A stretch of 64,000 nucleotides of DNA. It comes from Trebouxia sp. TZW2008. Taxonomy: Eukaryota > Chlorophyta > Trebouxiophyceae > Trebouxiales > Trebouxiaceae. A program made the translations under genes and the position numbers. The notes under the pieces were generated by a model, which worked only from the letters and a program-made list of their open reading frames with translations, did no database searches and had not been told where the DNA came from. Below are positions 11,001 to 22,100 of the stretch, piece by piece (position 1 is the stretch's first letter; each line of letters opens with the position of its first letter). The DNA is taken from contig BDIU01000075.1 in NCBI GenBank assembly GCA_002118135.1, forward strand, positions 186,001 to 250,000, in the 5' to 3' direction.

Positions 11001-13788
11001 CCACTTTATTGCATGACATTCCTGCCACTTCATACTTGTTGAATTATTACTAGGATTTGGATGTGATGCATATAATTAATGATTTACAGGGTGGCAAAAA
11101 AGAAATAATGCATTATGACATGTTGGGGAAATGCAAGCTTCAATCTACTTAACACATGGAGACATACCAAAACACCATCAACCAAGGCCTTTAGCTGTGA
11201 AGTGAGCTCAGTGCTTGTGAACAAAGAGCCCAAATGATCTAAGCAAAGCACATTGCTTGTCTTGGTTGATATTGTTGCGGACTTGAGGCGCTTTTGGGGC
11301 AAATCATCACCTTGACATCCACTGCAATGACAGAACAACAAGGTAAGAGCAACATCACATCCAATTAACAACAAATAAGCTTGTGCATGCTGCCAAGTCC
11401 CAACAATCAACGAAGCGTGGGTGTAAGCTAGATAAGGGCAAACAATATTATGCATAAAAGATGCCAAGACAAAGAGCACAAGCATCTGCGAACATTGAAT
11501 TTGTTCGAAAAATGTTGTTGCACCACTTGCCTCATGAATCGTTTTGAGGTTGGCTTGGCATCGCCCATGAAAGCTTGAACAGCTGCTTCCCCGTTGCAAC
11601 TTGGCATGTCCCTTGCATTGCTTGGGGCAACATGTGACAGTTGCGCAAGGGGCTTGCCACCTAAACTTGTGGAAGATGATCTTGTCTCCGACACCTTGTC
11701 TGCTGACTGCATATCCCGCAAAAATTTGACAGCTGCTGGTAATGGCCGGCTCTTTGAGCTGCTGTTGCGCTGTAATGTACAATCACGAATTTGGACTACT
11801 CCATCTTGTGGGCCCATACCAATGTCGCTTGATCCATTGTTGACATTAGATGCCGATGCTTCTTGCTTGACATGTCTATGTAATTCCGCCTCGACTTTGA
11901 CACTTTCCACCTCGTCCATGGTAACAATGGCATCGTGATTCTCTCTGGATAGACCACTACCCATTGTTGGCTTGCTCAAGGATGACTGAGATTGCTGGTG
12001 ACCAGTTGCCAAAGATGCCGAGCTTGTGCCACTTGATGACGCCTTGATAGAACTCACTGCCTTGGAATCTTGTCCTTGTGGCAATGCAACTTTTGGTAGC
12101 GAATGCTGGGATCCTAGAACCGTTGACCTCCTCCTGGTATTTGAAACTAACGCCTCTTGTTTGTTGCGGAGGCTAGCTGCTTTTGGGCAATTGGCACGCT
12201 GTTGCATCTTTGAACATCCTATGGCGCTAATGTTACTAGGTGAAGTGACTTCAACTCTTTCAGCTTCGTCAACATGGCCGACATTGTCGACATTATGATG
12301 ATTGGTATGGCTACCATGAGGCTCACCATTCAGCTGTTTAGCACGAGAACCAGTTTGACAACTAGACTCCCCAAACATGTCATCCTCCAACAAGTCGACA
12401 TGCAAGGGCGTTGCGCCCTTGTTGCCCAAACTGTCTTTTGGCTTTGTGCCTTGTTGATAAGTCTTGCCCTACAAGCAATGTAGCAAGCACTCATGACTGA
12501 GCAAGCAAACACAATATTCATGCGATCTAGAAAGAAGCGTGACATAGAATGTAAAAGGACTTGTCAAACCTCAATGCACTTGCCTCCATTGGTGTATCCA
12601 AGTGGTTGCCCCCTTTTGAGCTGATGTCCCTTGCTTTGCGCTCTTTAGCTTGAAGACTGCCACTTGAGTGCTTGACAAGCTTGCTTGAGCTTGGCTTTGC
12701 ATGTGAAAGCTTATGACTACCTTCATCACCTAGCCCATGCTGCCCTTGTCTTGTCTTTCGTGTCGCCTTACTTGAGCTAGGCAGTTGCTCGTGTTGCCTT
12801 TGATGCGGCAACATGTCCAAAGGTGGATTTGCTGCTCTATAATCTTTACACTGTGAGTACCATACACGTGGAAGCCCTTCCCAGATGTGTAGACTTGAGT
12901 CAAATTGCTTGGATGTCCTGCACATTGATGTCCATCAATACAAGCATGAGCCACATTGCTCAAATTGAAGGTTGCTCACACCGTGGTCAAGAAACCCAAC
13001 TATGCAATGATTGCAGGAGACTCCTTCTGCTTTCCAGTTGTGCACAAGCTAGGGATCACCTTGCACGATAGAAAAAAGGTGGGCGTGGTGGCTGGAAGAT
13101 TGGGTATGGATCTTCCACTACTGGTGAATCTACACACAGCAGCATTATCTCAAGACAATGTCAACATCACGACTTTGGCTTCAGATCTCATCAATTAAGT
13201 TGCATTACCTGGGAACATGACAGTGATATGGTCGCCAAAGCACTCACAAACTCTGCCTGCCCACCAACACCCATCCTTGTGAACATCCACAGCATCACCT
13301 ACGTCATGCATGTTGTGGGATGCAGCCAAGGTAAGTCAAGTCAATGGCAAAGTGCAACAGCAGCAGCGCCTACCACAGTGTCTTGAATGCAATGGCACAG
13401 CTTGGCTGTCGTCTTCTAGGCAAGGCCGTATTTCTGACAAAGGTTTCCGTTCGACGAGTAATGCTCCTTCAACACTGCCCTCTGCCAAGAACTGCAAGCG
13501 TAACCAGTGTCGTGCAAGACACTGAGAGAAGCAAAACAAAAGAGCCTAATGTCGACTTGCACAATACTCAGCGTCTCACCTCAACGGACTCGACGGTTAA
13601 TAGGCCTTTCTTAAGCGCTTTGAGAACTTTGTAATTTGACCAAGAAGCTCGAAAGCCGGGGTCGTCTTTGTCACCTTTCACCTGAAACGCCAGTCTGAGG
13701 AGTAAGATGCTGTCCTTTGCCATTGCATTGTATAGTTGCGGCCAGAACGCACCTCAACACGCTGATCAACCTTGTAGTCCTTGACATG
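8080..13788 (-). CDS. Agenet (Tudor-like) plus two-RRM protein, ASI1/chromatin-RNA type; N-terminus not located
   Basis: Reading down the minus strand: 13788-13753 (YKVDQRVEV), 13681-13580 (KGDKDDPGFRASW..KVLKALKKG) and 13491-13374 (EGALLVERKPLSEIRP) form one Agenet module. 13298-13209 (GDAVDVHKDGCWWAGRVCEC, then FGDHITVMFP) starts a second. Then comes a long disordered Ser-rich linker (ORF 12429-11428 and a block at 12925-12560). RRM-like halves follow at about 11300-11150 (NVLCLDHLGSLFTS) and 11000-10850 (SGWAVVHFESDEHAVDAC). A segment at 10700-10420 has HFMQPNSLEF..EWRSLDQSKALFKK, like the QPNTIEYDMA-type motif I recall after the RRM of plant ASI1. A second RRM-like pair lies at 10200-10075 and 9930-9740 (YTGHAIVTMKSPEQAK). 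The C-terminal exons are 9399-9224 and 8289-8080. Role inferred: chromatin reader coupled to RNA processing. Several internal exon edges are unresolved. Confidence 0.72.
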
Positions 13789-13799
13789 CTGCAACGTTG

Positions 13800-14630
13800 C
13801 TTGTTGCTTGTCGTGAATTGCATGCGCGCAATCGTGCACTGGCAAAAGCTCGCTGGTCTGACAGCCCCAAAGCTTTAGAGCTAATGCAGGGTGTCACGCC
13901 AGAGCGGGCATTTGCAATCTACCGCAAACGAACGAACGATTTCAAAGCGGTTGATTATTCAGCGCATTCCTCTTCTTGATTAGGTTTGATGCAAACGATT
14001 ATTGCACACTTCTCAATGCAAGCACAGCCTTGAGATCAGGCAACCGTGACTTCAATGTGTGCAAGCCTGATGGTCTTCCCACCAGCAGCCAACACTGTGG
14101 CACAAGCTTAAACCACACGTTGAATGCTGTTATGACCATGTGTATGATTTGTCATCATAACAGAACTAGCAATGCTGCCAAAAATACAGCAGCTGTCAAA
14201 ACTAGGCTTCTTGCTCATACGGCAAGCACCCACTTGAGTTTAGCTGTCTGAGGTGCAGCTTCTCAAGACACAGTGTGAATCAGCCATCGCATGCACAGAA
14301 CGCTGCTACCAGGCATCTTGCAGACAGTCTTGCAAGGCCCCAGGTGCCACTCAGGGCTGAACCTGACATGAACATTAGCTGCGAAAGCACCGAAGCACCA
14401 AAGCATTTCTCCCCCCTGAGGCGATGCCTGTTGCGTCAGGGCAGCAACCGCTTGTCAGCTGCTCAGGGGCTTCAGCTCGACGTGTCTGGGGATCCCAGAA
14501 AGTTTCTGGATTTGACCCTGATGGAGGTGTCGTGCTTCGCTTCCGGAAGTCGCTCATCTGTGCACTCGTCCCTGTTCCGATCTCCTGTCTCTATTTTTAC
14601 AAAACCTCTAGCGTCCAGCAGGCTCCAGTC
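13800..14630. other. No gene assigned; likely upstream exon(s) or promoter of the Agenet gene
   Basis: The first Agenet exon found (13788) opens with a splice acceptor (TTGCAG) and has no in-frame ATG, so at least one 5' exon lies upstream. Minus-strand ORFs in 14250-14560 are short and unsupported by any recognised motif. The stretch 14400-14560 has higher GC than its surroundings. Confidence 0.4.
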
Positions 14631-14633
14631 GCC

Positions 14634-14830
14634 TCAACATGTCAGGCAAGCGTCTGACGTCTGAATCTGAGTATCATCCATCTTGATGTCGAGCTCTGTG
14701 TTCCACTGCTCTACGCGCCCGCAGCTTGCTGACACCACAGCACCAGCATACTTGTTTGCCATGAGCTCGTGCAGGCCCCCCGTAAAAGTTTGGAAGTATT
14801 CATCGACGTGACCGATTTTGCGGTGCAGGG
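14634..14830 (-). other. Open minus-strand stretch, possible exon of an unidentified gene
   Basis: One minus frame is open from about 14830 to the TGA at 14634 and reads HRKIGHVDEYFQTFTGGLHE and then LMANKYAGAVVSASCGRVEQ. It has a balanced composition and helix-forming look, better than the shadow ORFs nearby. It abuts the plus-strand stress-like exon that begins at 14829, so both cannot be simple neighbours in one transcript. I do not recognise it. It may be a real exon or a chance open frame. Confidence 0.3.
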
Positions 14831-15013
14831 GTAGAAAAGCTGAAGGCTGCCGTGCCAGGAACTGCCGAGCACAAACTCAAGAAGGAGGAGAACAAGATCC
14901 AGAAAGACGAGACCAAGGCAGTCGACGCCGCGAACAAGACGCAAATGACCGGCAAGGAAAAAATCGAAAGCCATGTCCCAGGCACCACCGACCACAAGCT
15001 CACTCATCAGTAG
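14639..15013 (+). CDS. Small hydrophilic LEA-like / stress-type protein (tentative two-exon model)
   Basis: The clear part is 14829-15013: a TGCAG acceptor, then VEKLKAAVPGTAEHKLKKEE, a Lys/Glu/Ala-rich middle (NKIQKDETKAVDAANKTQ), then KEKIESHVPGTTDHKLTHQ and TAG. The protein is very hydrophilic and repeats a VPGT..HKL motif, in the manner of small disordered desiccation or stress proteins. A 5' exon at 14639 (ATG-TCA-GGC-AAG-C, splitting before GTCTGA) joins in the right phase, giving MSGKR-VEKL. That donor is weak, and another 5' exon is possible. Function is inferred from composition only. Confidence 0.5.
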
Positions 15014-15186
15014 ATAGCAGCCCCTAGTCCAGCAAACGTTGCTGAAGGCTCTGTTGAAACTTGGGCAAAGGCGCGTCCTTTCCCCTAGTTTCTGCAGGGT
15101 GCTGCAACCGTAGAACTTCACGTCACACAATGTTTAGACAATCAATCTGCTTGCATCTGCCCTTGGAAGCTGCCCGTACACCCACT

Positions 15187-17511
15187 TTATGCTTGCATCA
15201 GGTGCAACATGTCCTTAGCTTCATAGTTCTGAGTATTCAGTATCAAGGGCCTGTTCTGTCTTGAATGTTGCTGCTGAACACCTGTGAGGGTAGACACCTC
15301 TTTAATAGTTGCTACACATCCACACATGGCCTTGAACCCAATCTCCGCCAGCCTGAATGCTATGAACACGCAGTTTAGTGCAGCTTGCATACTTCTTGTA
15401 CGCACAAGGTTTCATCACCAAACACAATTCAGCTCATTGACAACATGTTGCAACATATGCATGAATAAATATCTTGAGCCTACGGCCTGCCATGAATGTG
15501 CTGTCGACATCAGATGTTGACATTGACCATCATTATGATTTGCAAGTCAGTCGACAAGCTTGCAAAGTACCACAACAATTGCGACAACATCTGAAAAACA
15601 GGCTGAAGCCAGCATCATGACACCATGTTCGATCACTCAACAAATGTTGAAAACATACCGTCAGTGCTAGCACAACATTTCTGGTGTTGTTGATGTATGC
15701 TTCCATAACAAGTATCCTAGGGCACAGGTCTACAAAGTACATCTTGCATGACACAACACCCAAAGGGACCTGGTGGAAAGGTGGGATTTGTTCAAGTGTC
15801 AGTTGGCAATTCCAATATTGTAAAGTAGCAATGCATTAATCTACAAGACAGGTCCAGTTTAACATTGAGTGGTAAGGGCATATATATATGCATACACATT
15901 GACAGGTATATCATCAAAATGCATTCAGGATGTTTGGCCGAGCATAGACTAGCAGCCTTGCATTCATCTGAGCAAGGACTGTAGAAATGCGCTGCATGAG
16001 GTTGTCTTGTACGAGGATGTGAACCCTGTGTCAGCAAGCCGCAGTTTGTGTATTGAATCCTGCTTGTTAGGTGTTTGCAGGGCTTTCAACTCAAATCAAT
16101 TGTACCAATGTGCTGCAAGCCATTGAGCTGCTGCACGAGCTGAGTTGCGTATCAATTTTCAAGGCGCCAAGAACAGAACAGCACCACAGGCTTTGCATGT
16201 TCGACACTGAAACATCACTGAAACTGCTGATATGCGTCCATTGGCAGAGAGAACCTCACCTACAATCAGATGAACTCTACCGTAGTAGTCAACAGCAAAC
16301 TGGCGTCTTTTGCTGAACATGTCTGTGAATGGCAGCAGCCACTGCGAGCTGGGGTCACCGCAAGACATTGGGTATTGAGCCATGTTTCTGGGACCGGAGT
16401 CCTGAGAGATTTGTAGGCAGGTTGTAGATTCAACAAGCTGATGGCATTTGTCAATTGCGTTTGGTGCCTCTTGAGCATGGTCAAACCCTATTGACCGCTC
16501 CAGAGACAGCTCTTCAAGACCTACAGTGTTGACAGTGACATCTTGCATCAGCAGGCTGGTACGCAGGACAAGAAAGGCAAAGACAGCAAATCTCAACACC
16601 AGAGTTGTAGGTTCCTGACCTAACAATCGGCCCCCGTAAGCGAAATCAATGTTGAGCTGTCTGTCTTGACCGTTTCGGAATCGGTACATCTCCCAAATCT
16701 GTATCAGCAGATTATGATGCACCTTTGCAGTATGCATGTGCTCAGAATGCCCAGCAACATATGAAAGCACATACCTGCCAAGGCAGTGACACACCAAGTC
16801 GCTCTTCGCAAGCTGTTAGCTGCTGAACAGTGGCGCCTACAAGCCTGACAACAATTGCTCAGCAGTCACAAACAGCGGCAGTTTGAGAATTTTGAAGGAG
16901 TGTGATGCTAGGGGCGGGTGTGATGCAGTCAGGGGCTTGATGTGTACCTGGCTGCAAGGCAGCTTGGCTTACATAGTCAAGAAAGGGAATGACTTGCTTG
17001 AAGGCTGATCTGCAGAGGGTCAATGTCAGCATTTGCAGAAAGAGTAGGCAAGGATTCAATGCCAGACAGCACGCAATAGAGAGCTCACCTGACTTGCCGT
17101 CGCATCAGCATGCGCCTGCTATAGTGGTGGAAAAAGCTAGCTGACGGATCTTTCTGATCTTGCCTATGTGGCAGTGCATGTCGGATAGGACCCAGCTTAG
17201 CATGCAAATGTAACTGTCCAATCACAGAAGAAGGTCGATGACACTTGCCTCCAGCCTTGTTTGCAACTCTGAGATGCCCAATATGGTTCTGCAACATGCA
17301 TCGCTGCCTTGAACTTTTTGCTGCTCTGCAAGCGCAATAGCCTTGGCTGTCTCCATACTGGTTTTGTAAGAGCGTGTCAAAGCAAGCCTCAGTATACCAG
17401 TAGCAGTTTGCACACATCGGCAGGACTGCCGCCTGCATGCTTTGTCAGGGAGTTGATGATGGCAGCGAGAACTGCGTCAGGCAGCTCCTCGAACTTCGGC
17501 GCATCGGCCAT
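15187..17511 (-). CDS. F-box protein with SMI1/KNR4-like domain (SKIP16-like); 3' end not resolved
   Basis: Probable SCF substrate adaptor. Exons read in phase: 17511-17398 (M..FEELPDAVLAAIINSLT..DVCKLLL, an F-box start), 17325-17245, 17213-17089, 17009-16948, 16836-16775 (EERLGVSLPW, the SMI1/KNR4 signature), 16698-16620 (MYRFRNGQDRQLNIDFAYGG, matching the YRF-DGQ..GL-GG part of SKIP16) and 16520-16260 (FAVDYYGRVHLIV). Later segments near 16020-15950 (DNLMQRISTVLAQMNARLLV) and 15763-15650 fit the following SKIP16 region, but phase and exon edges are uncertain. SKIP16 proteins end in an ApaG domain; I could not recognise one here. The ATG lies 2 bp after the stop codon of the upstream minus-strand gene. 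Confidence 0.72.
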
Positions 17512-17513
17512 TG

Positions 17514-18152
17514 CTAACTTAATGACGCGGACCTTCTCGAGCCGAGCCGGTCTGGACCGCAACGACAGATGCGGTCAATAAGTTCCGGAACTGCACAGAG
17601 CATGCACATGTCCAGCAGCTGATGCACATGACAGCTCAGTCTCTTGACTTGATGAGGCAGATCACTAGGGTCAGATCTCAGCTGGACACCAGTGTCTCAA
17701 CTTGTTAGCGGGACCATGCGTTGCTGCTCTACGTTACAGGACTTCTTACAGCATCGACACTTTTCTGCAGATTGCTTCAAAGAGTTGGCAGCGCTCGGAA
17801 CACTGAGCCACAAATTGTTATCCATTGTGCCAATTAGTGCAAACTATTTTCTCCCCTTATGACACAGAAGAGAAACTACATCATTGCCAATGATCTGCTG
17901 AAATGGTCTAGCATTTGCAGTTGCCTCTTGACCCCGCCATATCAGGCTTTTGCTTATCAGATCTGTAACAGAGGGCAAGAAGCTTCTGCAAGTATCAGCA
18001 GCCTTACAAATTAACAGACCCATGATGCACTTGACTGTAGTGTCCAAGAGTTCCAAACAGTCATTTGCATACTGTGCAGCCTGCCAACCAGAATCTGCTA
18101 AAGACGCAGCAGCACAGTAGCGCATTGTCCAAATCAACGCAGGGCGGACCAA
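17514..18152 (-). CDS. Unidentified helical protein, C-terminal exons only
   Basis: The last exon is well formed: 17676-17514 reads LSDPSDLPHQVKRLSCHVHQ, then LLDMCMLCAVPELIDRICRC, and ends TAG. Upstream, about 17810-17740 reads SERCQLFEAICRKVSML before GTAAGA. 18152-17850 reads LADSGWQAAQYANDCLELLD and TVKCIMGLLICKAADTCRSF, Leu/Ala-rich and helical, like a HEAT- or ARM-type surface. I do not recognise the family and could not find the start. It is notable for ending 2 bp before the F-box gene's ATG on the same strand. Confidence 0.45.
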
Positions 18153-18159
18153 TCTGCAT

Positions 18160-19176
18160 GTTCAACACTGCATGATGCAGCATCACACGCTTTGAGGAGG
18201 ATCTGACCTTGCGTTCCAGCCACATCCAGCAGTTTCAAGCAAAATTGCATTCAAGACTGACAGATATCTGCAGCAATTCAAGACAGGACAGGCATGATTG
18301 CGCTGCTGGATAATCATCTTGCCTGAGACAATTGGTGCTGGCCCAACATTTTCTGTGTGGTGATCATCTGCCCAAGCCCTGCTGATGGTTCTGGCCTTGT
18401 TTACTAGCCTGCAATGACATTGTCTGCTGCCCTAAGCACCCATGCTGATGCTAGCCTGGCCACACACAGTATTCACAATGTGGCCCAACTTCATTTGCAG
18501 AGCTCAAGAGAGGAAAACAGCACACCTGCTGAAACTTGAATGTTGACAATTGCTGACCATTGGAAGGGTCTGAACTGGTGCAAGGGCCTTGTTTTGCACT
18601 ATACACATGCTTTGCTATAGGCTTGACAGTGTGAGCTTGACATCAAGGTGCTGGCATGCACACACACATCGCACGCACACAGCCAGGACTGCACACTGTT
18701 TTTGTGCAAAGTCTGACATGTTTACGTCAACACACAAGCAGCATTCATTGTGAGCGTCTCACATGTGAGCATTAGCAACCTTCCCCCACAGCATCTCAGG
18801 AACTTACATGTAAGCGGCATCACTGCCCTTTCATAAGCCAAAAATTATGACAAGCATACTCCAGCTTGCACAGCACAGACACAGCAGCAAGCACAGAACT
18901 TGCCGACGGGCTCCCTTGCATAACAGTGACGAAGCAGCAACCGCAGGGCTTTGCAACAGGCCTCCTTGGTTGGCTTGTGTAAAAGTCATATAGTCAGCCA
19001 CAGGGCTTTGCAATAGGCCTCCTTGTTCACCTGGGGTGAAAGTCACAATAGCAGCAATCACAGGCAGGCAGGCAAAGCAGCAAGGCTGACCTGTGAAGTT
19101 GACAGAATGAAGCACAGGCAAAAGTGACAGACGCGCACCTTTGAGTGACTTGCTCACCGCGTAGGGTGCCCATACC
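18160..19176. other. No assigned gene; likely 5' exons of the helical-protein gene and 3' UTR of SUF4
   Basis: Only short unsupported frames occur. Two similar blocks, GCAACCGCAGGGCTTTGCAACAGGCCTCCTTGGTTG at about 18938 and AGCCACAGGGCTTTGCAATAGGCCTCCTTGTTCA at about 18997, form a local 60-bp duplication. CA-rich simple sequence lies at 18655-18680. Confidence 0.4.
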
Positions 19177-22100
19177 TCACAGACAATACCCACCAGCAGC
19201 CACCTGAGGCTGTTCATTTGGAGGCGCCATGCCATATGCTGCGGGACCATCAGCTGGCTGCCCCTGCAATGTACAAAGCCAAGGTCAAGCACCTGCTGAA
19301 AATTCTATACTTGTTGAACTGCAAGCATTTGCACTGCCATGCGACAACTCATGCTTGCAAGCGCAGCGGCAAATGCATCATGCATGACAGCTGAATGGTA
19401 ATGTCCATGGCCTGAGAGCAAAGCATCAAGAGTGCAACCTGAGACCAGGATGATGGAGCTCAGAGCTGATAGAAACAGACAGCAGAACACAGGCTGCTCA
19501 CCTGCGCTTGTGGTCGCCTGTTGTACTTGCCCAACTGTGCACGTCTCTCCTCCTTCAGGCAACATTTCCGTTAAGCATGCACTCAATCCCCGTGACAGTA
19601 TCAAATGTTCCAAGCTACAATTTGCTGATGCAGCACCAACAGCGACTTCAAGTTAGTCAGGCTGCATTCACATGGCAACAAACTAGATCTCTCAAGCTAA
19701 TATGATGGTGATGAGGCTAAGCTTTGAAACATATCGCAGCTGTTGCTGCCGCCGCAGCAGCAGCGAGGTGCTTATGTCAGGCACAGTTCAATGCCACAAG
19801 TGCAGGTCTACTGTTTGTACCATGGACACATTCTCCTCCTGCCATATTAGGTCAGCGTCAGGTGCTGTGACCATAGGCGCCTCTGCTGCAGCCTGTGCTT
19901 GGGGAGCTTGCTGTGCAGCAGAAGCCTGTGGTCCAGGCCCTGCATGAAAGCATAAAGATGTTTGAAGCAAAGAAGCAGCATTCAGCCAAGTATCTCATGA
20001 CACATTGGGGACCTATGTGCATCTTTCCGTTCACTGTCTGACTGCAGACCAACGTAGAGCCTGACTGAGTGAGTGAGTGAGTGGCTGGCCTGCAACTGCA
20101 GACTGCATCAAAGAAAGCAATGATGATCCAGTTGAGATGGCTTACCAGGCCGCCCAGTTGGTCTGCCTGAGCCATCTTGAAGGTTGATGGGAAACAGAGA
20201 GGCTCCAGGAGGCGGTCCACCTGCTGGCTGGGGCTGTGACATACCCTGGGGCTGCAGAATACCCTGAGGCTGACCCCCTGGAATCCCACCTGGGCCTCCC
20301 GCAATGGGAAATAGGGCGGCCCCAGGAGGCGGCCCGCCTGCTGGCTGGGGCTGTGGCATACTTTGTGGCTGACCCCCAGGAGGGCCCCCAGGAGCGCTCC
20401 CAATGGGAAACAAAGGCTGACCTGGGCCTGGCATACCCCCTAGCAGTACAACATACATAACATAGCACATAACCACGCATACTGGTTGTGCTCAGAGGCC
20501 TTGTAAGGTACGTATAGTCACCAAGCGACTGTCTTTGAGCAACCTAGTCTGTTCACGTGCTGAACCACTGCAGTACAACAGGGTGCATCAAGTTCAGATT
20601 GAGGTGCAATCTGACCCAATCAAGCCAGTGTGTCATGGCGAATAAGGTGCAGCACATGCCTGGCAGTCATACTGGACAGCGCAAAAATGTTTGCTCAGAT
20701 TCAGTTGAGCTGAAATTGAACAGGATAGTGTGGCAGCCAAAACCTCAAGGCATGTTGCTTTTCATGTTTTGATTCAGTGATCATGCTGCTATCAGCACCA
20801 TTGCACAATACTTGGCAGGTTCAAATTGCTATGCATGCACTAATGATAGCCAGGGTACAGCTGCATGTCTAGCGTCCAGCGCATCATCACTGTGGCAGGA
20901 CGAAGAAAGGAAGATACCGCTTCTCACCTCATGCGCATGCCCCATTTAAAGTTTGTTGTCAGCATCACAAGGTACTGAACTATTCAAGCACTACGTGCAG
21001 AACATCCACACCAGGACATTGAAGGTCTAACTCCTAAGCCCCAAATATCCAGCAATCCTGATGCAACGACTTCAGAGCAACCCTAGGCAGGGTCTATGGC
21101 AGGCACTGAAGCAAAAGCACTGCATTCTCACCTGGACCTGCTGGTCCTGCAAATTGCGCTGGTGCACTGGGCTGACTACCAGCCTGTGGGGGCCCAGAGG
21201 CTCCAGGGGCACCCTGGTACGGGCCCCCTGGGGCGGGCATTGGCATCCCTGGGGGTGGCCTCATAGGTGGCACACTCATTGGTGGCCCACTCACGGGAGG
21301 CTGACCCATAAGTGGCAGACTCATGGGAGGTTGGCCAGGCCGTGGGGGGTACATGTGGGGTGGCATGCCAGGGCGTGCAAACCCTGGTGGCGGCATGCCA
21401 TGGGTTGGCATACCTCCTGGTGGGAATCCATAGGGTCTGCATCAAAGCCACGTAGGCCATTGGGGAAAAGTTGTCAAAGCAGATGCAACAGGAATCTGTG
21501 GGGCAGCAGAAAGCATGTATGGACACTCATGGCGGGCCATTGTACTGAGGCAGATAGGCAAGGCCTGCAGAGGTTGACCTGGGTAGCCCAATGCAGCAGA
21601 CCCCAGAGTGCAAGTAGCAAACATGGTGTAGTCATACTCACAGGCAGCCACCATATGGCATTGAAACTCATGTAAACTGACGGTCTGCCTGCCAGCAGAT
21701 TGGCTCAGCAGTGATCTGTCCCAATGCAGAAGGCATGTGTAGTGAACAATGACTTACGGCGGGCCACCATACTGTGGGGGGTAGCCAGACCCTGCAGGGG
21801 GTTGGCCAGGGTGGCCAGGTGCACCGGGAGGGGCTGCACCCGGGAGGCCTGCAATGCCGTGACCTAGGGCTGCTCGCTTGGTCTCTGACTCATCCTCTGC
21901 AGCATTAGAGAAGTCTTGAAATGAGTGAACAGAAGACTTGCAGTGCTGCAAGTCTAGACTTGTGCAGTGTTTTGCAGGCGAGATATGATTGTTTGCTGGT
22001 GTGAATGTGCGTTTTTGGAACATCAGCATGCTATATTACTATAATGAATGTGGTTTTGCAGAATGAAGAATGCCTTGCATCAAGCAGTTGCTGCCTCACT

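Noticed and set aside
21061..21675. 204-codon plus-strand Trp/His-rich frame
   Set aside because: Antisense shadow of the proline-rich SUF4 exon 21436-21132 (PPG codons read backwards).
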